Positions 33,583-40,343 of a DNA stretch of 40,343 bases are shown here, one piece after another. The stretch covers positions 1 to 40,343 of the forward strand of contig SLRR01000141.1 of the NCBI GenBank assembly GCA_007130865.1. Direction: 5' to 3'. The stretch's first letter is position 1; each line of letters opens with the position of its first letter. The stretch comes from Spirochaeta sp. (lineage in GTDB: Bacteria; Spirochaetota; Spirochaetia; DSM-27196; Alkalispirochaetaceae). The notes under the pieces were generated by a model. The model saw nothing but the letters and a program-made list of their open reading frames with translations. It had not been told where the DNA came from and did not search any database. The position numbers and the translations under genes were made by a program.

Positions 33583-34617
33583 ATGAAAAGGTTATCATTT
33601 CTCAGGAAAAACAAGGACCGCGGCGAACTTCCTCCGGAACGACGGTTATTTCGCGTCACTGTGTGGTCGTTCATGGGGATGTTTGCGATTCTTCTTTTAT
33701 CGTCGTTGACAGCATTTTTACTTGTGCTCCGGGGGCCGGAGGAGACGATGGTTCCCGACGTGGCGGGAGAGGAACTGGTGGAAGCGCTGGTTTCCCTGCA
33801 GGAACGGGGGTTGTACCCGCACGTGCAGCTCCGGTACTTCTCGGACCCGACGTTGAAAGGTCGCGTGGTGAACCAGAATCCCGCACCCGGTTCCGTTGTC
33901 CGTGTGGGGCGCAGAATCAACCTCATGGTCAGCCAGGGCGCGATCATAGAAGAGGTGGCGGACTTTCGGGGATTCACGATCGCCGAGGTGCAGGCGGAGA
34001 TCCAGGATCTCGGATCGGGAAGTACCCGCGTACTCTCGATCGGCAACGTGAGCAACGTCTTTGACGACGCCCCGCCGGGAACGGTGATCGCCCAGAGCCC
34101 CGAAGCGGGAACGCAACTCTCCGGTTCCACCTCGCTTGACCTGGTGGTCAGTCGTGGTCCCGATATCGAGACGTATTCGCTTCCGACGTACCTGGGAATG
34201 GAATGGCGTGACGCGTTGCAGGTGCTCGTCCGTGACGAGGTTCCCTTCGTGTTTCGGCGTGAGAACGAACCCACGCCGGGGCGTTCCGGAGTCGTGGTTG
34301 ACCAGGAACCGGAGCCGGGAACGGAGATCGAGACAAGTACGCCCGTGACGCTGGTGATCCGGAACGAACAGGATGTGCCCGAGGGTTACGAGTTCGGCAT
34401 CTTTGACCGGACGTTGCCGGATTACGCGGTTTCCGTGGAACTTACGGCAGTTCTGGTGGATCCCGAAGGGGAGACGTCCACGCTCTTCATGATGGAGCAC
34501 CCCGGTGGAAGGGTTGCGTTTCCCTACGAGCAACCCTACGGGTCGACGATCATCCTCTATCGTTTTGACACTGAAGTGATCCGGTTTCCCGTGACGGAAC
34601 CGGTGGACGAAGACTAG
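33583..34617 (+). CDS. Membrane-anchored PASTA-domain protein without a kinase
   Basis: The 344-residue protein has a basic cytoplasmic N-terminus of 24 residues, one membrane anchor (25-49) and three PASTA domains outside (about 55-118, 122-192 and 195-263). These are recognisable by P-x-x-x-G-x-x-x-x-x-A at their starts and V-x-x-Q-x-P-x-x-G-x-x-V in their second halves. The C-terminal 75 residues are a separate beta-rich part ending in an acidic tail. PASTA domains bind peptidoglycan or muropeptides in Ser/Thr kinases and PBPs. Neither partner domain is here, so it may act as a cell-wall sensor or scaffold. It starts four bases after fmt. Confidence 0.88.
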   Translation: MKRLSFLRKNKDRGELPPERRLFRVTVWSFMGMFAILLLSSLTAFLLVLRGPEETMVPDVAGEELVEALVSLQERGLYPHVQLRYFSDPTLKGRVVNQNPAPGSVVRVGRRINLMVSQGAIIEEVADFRGFTIAEVQAEIQDLGSGSTRVLSIGNVSNVFDDAPPGTVIAQSPEAGTQLSGSTSLDLVVSRGPDIETYSLPTYLGMEWRDALQVLVRDEVPFVFRRENEPTPGRSGVVVDQEPEPGTEIETSTPVTLVIRNEQDVPEGYEFGIFDRTLPDYAVSVELTAVLVDPEGETSTLFMMEHPGGRVAFPYEQPYGSTIILYRFDTEVIRFPVTEPVDED

Positions 34618-34627
34618 GAGAAAACGC

Positions 34628-37600
34628 GTGTACGAACCTGTTGATCCAAAGGTAAGTTTTCCTCAGATGGAAGAGGAAGTTCTCGAGTTCTGGGAGAAGA
34701 ACCAGGTCTTCGAGAAGTCCGTGGAACAGCGAGCGGGAGCAAAGCAGTTTGTGTTCTACGACGGCCCTCCCTTTGCGACGGGGTTGCCTCACTTCGGTCA
34801 CTTCGTTCCGGGAACGATCAAGGATATTATTCCCCGATACCAGACGATGCTCGGCAAGCAGGTGGAGCGGCGGTTCGGCTGGGACTGCCACGGGCTGCCC
34901 GTGGAGTACGAGATGGAGAAGGAACTGGGGATTTCCGGGGCCGGTCAGATTCAGGAATACGGAGTCGCGGAGTTCAACGAAGCGTGCCGTGGAATCGTAC
35001 TTCGTTTCACCTCGGAGTGGCGCCGCATCGTCACTCGCATGGGGCGCTGGGTCGACTTTGATAACGACTACAAGACGATGGATCCCGACTACATGGAGAC
35101 GATCTGGTGGGTCTTCAAGCGTCTCTGGGAGAAGGGGCTTGTTTACGAGGGGCACTACATCCTGCCGTACAGCCCCGCCCTGGCGACGCCGCTCTCCAAT
35201 TTTGAGGTCAATCTCGGCGGTTATCACGAGGTGGATGATCCGGCGATCACCGTGCGGTTTGAGCTTGAAGATGAACCGCGCACGTATATTCTCGCCTGGA
35301 CCACCACCCCCTGGACGCTACCGAGCAATCTCGCTCTGGCTGTGGGCGAGGATATCTCCTACGTCCGTGTCCGGGACGGGGAGGACACCTATATACTGGC
35401 GGAAGCCCGGATCTCCGCGTACTACCGCGAGAACGATCAGTACGAGATCGTGGAACACCTGGACGGCAGGGACCTGGCGGGTTCGCGATACCGTCCGCTC
35501 TTTCCCTATTTTTCGGATCTCCGGGAGATCGGAGCCTTTACCGTCCACCGCGGCGATTTTGTGACTACCGAGGACGGTACCGGTATCGTTCACATTGCCC
35601 CGGGATTCGGTGAGGACGACTACAACCTCCTCAAGGATACAGATCTGCCGGTGGTCGTGCCGATCGACGCGGAAGCACGGTTCACCTCGGAAGTGTCGGA
35701 TTTTGAGGGAATGCAGGTTAAGGAGGCGGACAAACATATCATCCGCCATCTGAAGGAGTCGGGACAGCTCGTAAGACGGGATACCTACCGCCACCCCTAT
35801 CCGTTCTGTTATCGGACGAAGCAGCCCCTGATCTACCGCGCTGTGAGTTCCTGGTTTGTCGATATCGAGAAAGTCAAGGAAAACATGCTCCGTGCCAACG
35901 GAAAGGTGCACTGGGTTCCGGGACACCTGCGGGACGGACGCTTCGGCAAGTGGCTTGAGGGAGCCCGGGACTGGGCGATCAGCCGTAACCGCTACTGGGG
36001 CAACCCGATCCCGGTCTGGAAGTCCGACGGCAGCGATCACGTGGAAGTGATCGGATCCCTCGAGGAGTTGCGGGAGAAGAGCGGAGTCAACGTGGAGGAC
36101 CTGCACAAGCACTACGTTGACGAGATCACCTGGCCGAGCCCCGACGGCAAGGGGACGATGCGACGCGTTCCGGAGGTCCTGGATTGCTGGTTTGAGTCGG
36201 GGGCGATGCCCTACGCGCAGAACCATTACCCCTTCGAGAACAAGGAGTTCTTCGAGGCCAACTTCCCGGCGGATTTTATCTGCGAGGGACTGGACCAGAC
36301 GCGAGGATGGTTCTACACCCTCACGGTGCTGGCGGCGGCGCTCTTTGACGCGCCCGCCTTTGAGAACGTGGTAGTTAACGGCCTGGTGCTCGCGGAAGAC
36401 GGTAAGAAGATGTCCAAGAGCGATCGGAATTACACCGACCCGCAGGAAGTGATCAACCAGTTTGGCGCGGACGCGCTGCGGCTCTTTCTCATGAATTCCG
36501 CGGTGGTGCGGGCGGAGGACCTCAAGTATTCCGACGAGGGGGTCCGGGAAGTTCTCAAGACCGTTATTATTCCCTACTGGAACGCCTACAGCTTCTTCGT
36601 GACCTACGCCAATATCGACGGAGTCGCTCCCCAGGGGGCCCCGGCGGCTCCGGATAACCCTCTGGATCGGTGGGTCCTCTCCGAAGCGGAGCGGCTGGTG
36701 GAGACGGTAAGGTCACAGCTGGACGCATACGAACTTCAGAAAGCGATCGACCCGATCGTTACATTTATCGATTCTTTGAATAACTGGTACATCCGGCGCT
36801 CCCGGCGTCGCTTCTGGAAGAGCGAGAACGATACCGACAAGGACCAGGCTTACGGCACGCTCTACAGCGTGCTCCGCAAGCTTACCCTGGTAGCCGCGCC
36901 GATAATTCCGTTCACAACGGAGGCGATCTACCGTAACCTGCGGCGTCCCGCCGACCCGATCTCGGTGCACCTGTGCGACTATCCCGAACCGGATGGTTCC
37001 CGGCGTGATCTGGAGCTGGAGCGGAAAATGGCAGTCACGCGGCAGGCCGTCAGTCTGGGCCGAGCGATCCGGACGATGCACAACCTGAAGATCCGGCAAC
37101 CCCTGTCCGCGCTGCACCTGGTCACGAGAGATGCCGACGCACGACGGGTGCTGCGGGAGATGGAGCATATCATCCGGGACGAGCTCAACGTGAAGGAAGT
37201 GGTGTTCCGGGAGAACGAAGAACAACTGGTGGAGTACAGCGCCAAGGCGAATTTTCGTGAACTCGGCCCGCGCCTGGGACCGCGCATGCGTGGTGCCGCG
37301 CAAGTGATCGAACAGTTGCGGCCGCAGGAAATTCAGCGTCTCATGGATGGGAGCACCCTGAGCATCGAGGTCGACGGTGAGACCGTGGAGATCACGATCG
37401 AGAGCGTCCTGGTGCAGCGCCAGGAGAAGGAGAACCTGAAGGTTCTGAACGAAGGAGCGCTCACGGTCGCACTGGACCCGGAGATCACCGAGGAACTCCG
37501 GCAGGAAGGCCTCGTCCGCGACCTGATCCGGGCGGTACAGAACCTCCGCAAGGAGGCTGGACTCGACGTGACCGATCGCATCGTGCTGTCGATCGACGCC

Positions 37601-37750
37601 GATGAGGACCTGGCCGGAGCGGTGCGCACCTTTGAGGATTATCTGACCGGGGAGACACTCACGGAGGAGATCCGCTGGTCTCTTGACGGGAACGTGACGG
37701 AAGTGACGATCGGCGATTCTCGCGGGCGCATTGCGGTGAACCGCGTCTGA
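34628..37750 (+). CDS. ileS: Isoleucyl-tRNA synthetase, eukaryote-like (type 2)
   Basis: IleRS charges tRNA-Ile. At 1040 residues it is longer than the typical bacterial type 1 enzyme (about 930). The HIGH box is HFGH (55-58) in PFATGLPHFGH, the GLPHxGH form of IleRS2. KMSKS is at 594-598. The CP1 editing domain (about 190-400) contains TTPWTLPSN. The C-terminal part lacks the paired-cysteine zinc site of type 1 enzymes. Type 2 enzymes usually tolerate mupirocin; the HxGH order is canonical, so extreme resistance of the swapped-motif kind is not predicted. The start is GTG 34628 with AGGAG upstream. A lipoprotein gene follows after seven bases. Confidence 0.95.
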   Translation: MYEPVDPKVSFPQMEEEVLEFWEKNQVFEKSVEQRAGAKQFVFYDGPPFATGLPHFGHFVPGTIKDIIPRYQTMLGKQVERRFGWDCHGLPVEYEMEKELGISGAGQIQEYGVAEFNEACRGIVLRFTSEWRRIVTRMGRWVDFDNDYKTMDPDYMETIWWVFKRLWEKGLVYEGHYILPYSPALATPLSNFEVNLGGYHEVDDPAITVRFELEDEPRTYILAWTTTPWTLPSNLALAVGEDISYVRVRDGEDTYILAEARISAYYRENDQYEIVEHLDGRDLAGSRYRPLFPYFSDLREIGAFTVHRGDFVTTEDGTGIVHIAPGFGEDDYNLLKDTDLPVVVPIDAEARFTSEVSDFEGMQVKEADKHIIRHLKESGQLVRRDTYRHPYPFCYRTKQPLIYRAVSSWFVDIEKVKENMLRANGKVHWVPGHLRDGRFGKWLEGARDWAISRNRYWGNPIPVWKSDGSDHVEVIGSLEELREKSGVNVEDLHKHYVDEITWPSPDGKGTMRRVPEVLDCWFESGAMPYAQNHYPFENKEFFEANFPADFICEGLDQTRGWFYTLTVLAAALFDAPAFENVVVNGLVLAEDGKKMSKSDRNYTDPQEVINQFGADALRLFLMNSAVVRAEDLKYSDEGVREVLKTVIIPYWNAYSFFVTYANIDGVAPQGAPAAPDNPLDRWVLSEAERLVETVRSQLDAYELQKAIDPIVTFIDSLNNWYIRRSRRRFWKSENDTDKDQAYGTLYSVLRKLTLVAAPIIPFTTEAIYRNLRRPADPISVHLCDYPEPDGSRRDLELERKMAVTRQAVSLGRAIRTMHNLKIRQPLSALHLVTRDADARRVLREMEHIIRDELNVKEVVFRENEEQLVEYSAKANFRELGPRLGPRMRGAAQVIEQLRPQEIQRLMDGSTLSIEVDGETVEITIESVLVQRQEKENLKVLNEGALTVALDPEITEELRQEGLVRDLIRAVQNLRKEAGLDVTDRIVLSIDADEDLAGAVRTFEDYLTGETLTEEIRWSLDGNVTEVTIGDSRGRIAVNRV

Positions 37751-37757
37751 GGATGGG

Positions 37758-38678
37758 ATGAAACCGACGGTACTCCGCAGGTTATCGTCGGTACTGCTTC
37801 CGGTGGCGCTTACGCTTGCCGGGTGCGCCACCGTACCGGAACCGTCCCCCGTGGAGGTTTCTCCGATCTCGGAAGCGCTGTCGCCGGAACTCCACGAGTT
37901 TGTCGTCACGCTTCAGACGGAGTCCACGGGATTCGACCCCCTGCTGAAACCCGATCTGATCGCACTACTGGACCTGGAGCGGATGGACGATCTCCGGGAC
38001 GAGCTCGTACGGCGCGGCGTTCTGGACAACCGCATCGCCCGCCGAGCGGAACGCGTCCTGGTGACTGTGGTTCCGGGCGAGCCGGTCCGTCTCTGGGTGA
38101 AGGGACGGTTCTCCCGTTTCTGGTCCGCGATCGCCCTGTCCTCCCGCGGTTGGAGACGTCGGATCCCCGGTGTCTGGCAAGATCCCGACGGGACTACGGT
38201 GACGTTGTTGCGGGGAGGCGTTATCCGCGTGGATCTGCCCCACCGGGAGGATTCCAGACCCGGATTGGACGAGGTATCCGGTCCGCGCAGTTTCTCATCG
38301 ATAGCGCAATTGAACCGCCTCTCCGATGACCCGATCGCGGCGATAGTTCTGGTGAAGCCTGACATGGGAGCGGTGCTCCACGGCTTCGATCCCGGTTCGT
38401 TGCAGCCGATGGACCTGGTGGTGCAGGTGCGCGACGATCGCGGGCTGGAGGTGGCCCTGCGGTTTTCCGGCGACCGGGAGGCCCGGGTTGTTCTGGTAAC
38501 GCTGCGCCTCACGTCCCGGGCGATGATCGAGGCGTTGAAGCTGACGCCGGGACCGGAGTTCGCTCTGACCCGGGAAGGTGACGAAGTATACCTTCGGGGC
38601 GTGGAGCTGACCCCGGAGAGCCTGGAGAGGTTGCTCGATCGATTAGGGTGGGGCGAGCCCCGGGAGGATGAACAATGA
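37758..38678 (+). CDS. Putative lipoprotein of unknown function
   Basis: The 306-residue protein has a signal peptide with lipobox LAGC (20-23, Cys23), a Pro-rich linker (to about 40) and a helical section (about 45-90), then a beta-rich region to the C-terminus with many Arg, Val and Asp residues. I do not recognise the family. It sits between ileS (seven bases upstream) and hisH (overlap of four bases), so it is translated from the same mRNA as ileS. GAGGATG precedes ATG 37758. Its contacts with cytoplasmic neighbours are probably only through the operon. Confidence 0.8.
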   Translation: MKPTVLRRLSSVLLPVALTLAGCATVPEPSPVEVSPISEALSPELHEFVVTLQTESTGFDPLLKPDLIALLDLERMDDLRDELVRRGVLDNRIARRAERVLVTVVPGEPVRLWVKGRFSRFWSAIALSSRGWRRRIPGVWQDPDGTTVTLLRGGVIRVDLPHREDSRPGLDEVSGPRSFSSIAQLNRLSDDPIAAIVLVKPDMGAVLHGFDPGSLQPMDLVVQVRDDRGLEVALRFSGDREARVVLVTLRLTSRAMIEALKLTPGPEFALTREGDEVYLRGVELTPESLERLLDRLGWGEPREDEQ

Positions 38679-39289
38679 TGAGCGTGGCTATTCTTGACTA
38701 TGATGCGGGCAACCTCAGAAGCGTGGAAACTGCTTTTACCCACATCGGTGCGGAGCACTCCGTCATACGGGACCCGGAAGATGTGGTAACCGCAGAGCGG
38801 CTTGTGGTGCCCGGCGTGGGAGATGCCCGTGCTGCGATGGAAACGCTTCGCTCCCGGGGACTGGACACGGCGATACACGAGTTCGTCCGTACCGGGAGAC
38901 CGCTCCTTGGAATCTGTCTCGGGTCCCAGATCGTCCTGGACCGGTCGGAGGAGAACGATGCGGCATGCCTCGGTCTGATTCCGGGGGAGACCGTGGCGAT
39001 CCCGCCGGGACCGGGGCGCAAGATACCTCACATGGGCTGGAATACCGTTCAACTCCTCCAGGACCACGCAATTTTTTCAGGGATAGACGGGGGGAGTTCG
39101 TTCTATTTCGTCCATTCCTACGTGCCTCGCCCGGCGGACCCGGAGCAGGTCCTGGCGATATGCGAATACGGCGAGACGTTCGCAGCGGTTGTAGGTAGAG
39201 ACAACGTGGTGGCCTCGCAGTTTCACCCCGAAAAGAGCGCACGGACAGGGTTGCGTATGCTGAGTAACTTCCTGAGCTGGCGGCCCTAG
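38675..39289 (+). CDS. hisH: Imidazole glycerol phosphate synthase glutaminase subunit HisH
   Basis: HisH releases ammonia from glutamine for HisF in histidine and AICAR synthesis. The 204-residue protein has nucleophile Cys81 in GICLGSQ (79-85), and His184 and Glu186 in FHPEKS. The HisH-specific HMGW (119-122) is present. ATG 38675 overlaps the lipoprotein stop; ATG 38678 directly after is an alternative. hisF follows 18 bases later with a GGCAGGAG ribosome site. No other his gene is in the window. Confidence 0.94.
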   Translation: MMSVAILDYDAGNLRSVETAFTHIGAEHSVIRDPEDVVTAERLVVPGVGDARAAMETLRSRGLDTAIHEFVRTGRPLLGICLGSQIVLDRSEENDAACLGLIPGETVAIPPGPGRKIPHMGWNTVQLLQDHAIFSGIDGGSSFYFVHSYVPRPADPEQVLAICEYGETFAAVVGRDNVVASQFHPEKSARTGLRMLSNFLSWRP

Positions 39290-39307
39290 ATCGGCAGGAG
39301 AGTAACG

Positions 39308-40090
39308 ATGCTTCAAAAACGGATCATAGTGTGTCTCGATGTCCGGGACGGCCAGGTTACCAAGGGGATTAAGTTCAAGGATAACGTCGATATCGGGGAT
39401 CCCGTCGAGCTGGCGCGGCGGTATTACGAGACCGGCGCGGACGAACTCGTGTTCTACGACATAACCGCCAGCGCCGAGAAGCGGGGAATCATGCTCGACG
39501 TGGTCCGCTCCGTGGCGGCGGAGATCTTTATTCCGTTCTCGGTGGGTGGAGGTATCGGCTCCGTTGAGGATATGCGGGCGGTACTCCTGGCGGGGGCGGA
39601 GAAGGTCAGCGTGAACAGTCTGGCGGTGCGCAGTCCCGAGATAATCACCGCCGGTGCAGAGCGGTTCGGTCGGCAATGCATCGTGCTGGGAATGGACGCT
39701 CTGGCGGACCGGGCGATGCCCAGCGGGTACCGGGTTGTGATAAACGGTGGGCGCACCTCCACGGAGCTGGACGCGCTCGAGTGGGCGCGGCGCGCGGTGG
39801 ATCTCGGCGCCGGAGAGATCGTCCTGAACAGTATCGATGCGGACGGTACCCGGGAAGGCTACGAGTGCAACCTGACGCGTATCGTCTCCGAAGCGGTTGG
39901 AGTGCCCGTGGTCGCTTCCGGAGGCGCCGGTCGTCCGGAGCACCTGCTGGAGGTATTCCGGGAGGGCCGGGCGGACGCCGCTCTCGTGGCGAGCATGGTG
40001 CACTACGGGGACTATACTGTGCCGGAGATCAAAGGGTATCTCGCGGAACAGGGCATTCCGGTTCGACCTTCGTTTGTAGAACCTTGTTGA
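39308..40090 (+). CDS. hisF: Imidazole glycerol phosphate synthase cyclase subunit HisF
   Basis: HisF uses ammonia from HisH to convert PRFAR to imidazole glycerol phosphate and AICAR. The 260-residue barrel has the catalytic pair Asp11 (VCLDV) and Asp130 (GMDAL), with the phosphate-binding loops VGGGI (79-83), NGGRT and SGGAG. Length and motifs are standard. AGGAG precedes ATG 39308. It is the last gene of the long plus-strand cluster; about 200 bp without a gene follow, with no clear terminator. The pair could serve histidine synthesis with the other genes elsewhere, which is the simplest reading. Confidence 0.95.
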   Translation: MLQKRIIVCLDVRDGQVTKGIKFKDNVDIGDPVELARRYYETGADELVFYDITASAEKRGIMLDVVRSVAAEIFIPFSVGGGIGSVEDMRAVLLAGAEKVSVNSLAVRSPEIITAGAERFGRQCIVLGMDALADRAMPSGYRVVINGGRTSTELDALEWARRAVDLGAGEIVLNSIDADGTREGYECNLTRIVSEAVGVPVVASGGAGRPEHLLEVFREGRADAALVASMVHYGDYTVPEIKGYLAEQGIPVRPSFVEPC

Positions 40091-40291
40091 AAAATACTCC
40101 AGGGAGCTTCCGTAAACTTCGGTACTTCCGTGTGTTATCGCGACAGGGCGGTACGTCGGAAGGGTTTCCCGGCATAAATCACGGTGTGGTATCGACTTCC
40201 CTGAAAATATCAACACGCTTCTGCATACCCCGGGACTTGCCGTCCGGCGGTTTCGACGGTATATTCCCGTATCATCTCTGGAGGTTTACCG
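40091..40291 (+). other. Intergenic region between hisF and the FmdB-type gene
   Basis: This 201-bp stretch holds the promoter of the next gene near its right end. CTTCCGT occurs twice, 17 bp apart, near 40110. I see no open frame of note, no strong hairpin with a T-run and no RNA gene. Confidence 0.6.
40237..40265 (+). promoter_or_regulatory. Promoter of the FmdB-type gene
   Basis: TTGCCG (40237-40242), a 17-bp spacer and TATATT (40260-40265) predict a start near 40272. The ribosome site GGAGGT (40280-40285) follows before ATG 40292. Confidence 0.6.
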
Positions 40292-40343
40292 ATGCCGACG
40301 TACGATTACCAGTGCAACAACTGCGGACATACTTTCGAAGCGA
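40292..40343 (+). CDS. FmdB-family zinc-ribbon protein, N-terminal fragment
   Basis: The first 17 codons read MPTYDYQCNNCGHTFEA, the typical start of FmdB-type regulatory or small zinc-ribbon proteins, with the first CxxC at Cys8 and Cys11. The gene runs off the right edge. GGAGGT seven bases upstream and a promoter support the start. Such proteins are short (60-110 residues) and their role is mostly unknown. Confidence 0.85.
   Translation, partial: MPTYDYQCNNCGHTFEA

Noticed and set aside
34628-37750. Horizontally acquired mupirocin-resistance gene (mupA-like)
   Set aside because: Codon use and operon position match the neighbours, and the HIGH motif keeps the canonical order.

Overview
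The window is a gene-dense, GC-rich stretch of bacterial chromosome with no gap above about 235 bp, no tRNA, no rRNA and no mobile element that I can see. The gene set and order suggest a free-living, Spirochaeta-like spirochaete. This is inference from family knowledge: an acetate kinase with a C-terminal extension, a eukaryote-like (type 2) isoleucyl-tRNA synthetase, topoisomerase I with tail repeats instead of zinc fingers, several LxGC lipoproteins, an OmpA protein with many Ig-like repeats, and the run folP-cdaA-ybbR-acpS-DUF2225-truA-udg-priA-def-fmt-PASTA-ileS. No species can be named.

Left part (1-10.3 kb). After a C-terminal gene fragment comes a redox pair on the minus strand: a glutaredoxin and a ferredoxin-thioredoxin-reductase catalytic chain. 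It is divergent from trkA-trkH, a potassium uptake system. Both divergent promoters sit so close to GTG codons that the glutaredoxin and trkA mRNAs look leaderless. Then follow a small lipoprotein (minus), a topoisomerase IV pair (parE-parC, overlapping by one base), and an MFS transporter preceded by a DUF2161 nuclease-fold protein (minus).

Middle part (10.3-23 kb). A 997-residue exported protein carries about seven FlgD/Ig-like repeats and a C-terminal OmpA domain. A strong terminator and a 58-residue small protein follow. ackA-coaX (minus) faces dhaK-dhaL-dhaM, a PEP-dependent dihydroxyacetone kinase. Its DhaM subunit is fused to HPr and a full-length Enzyme I, so the operon appears to encode the whole phosphorelay from PEP to dihydroxyacetone. 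topA (minus) converges on it.

Right part (23-40.3 kb). Upstream of topA is a perfect 17-bp inverted repeat, then rpoZ, miaA and a 31-residue very basic ribosome-associated-type protein with its own consensus-like promoter. From folP onward about 14 genes run on the plus strand with overlaps or gaps of a few bases: folate, c-di-AMP (cdaA-ybbR), acyl-carrier activation (acpS), RNA and DNA maintenance (truA, udg, priA), the start of translation (def, fmt), a PASTA protein, ileS, a lipoprotein and hisH-hisF. The window ends inside a FmdB-type zinc-ribbon gene that has its own promoter.
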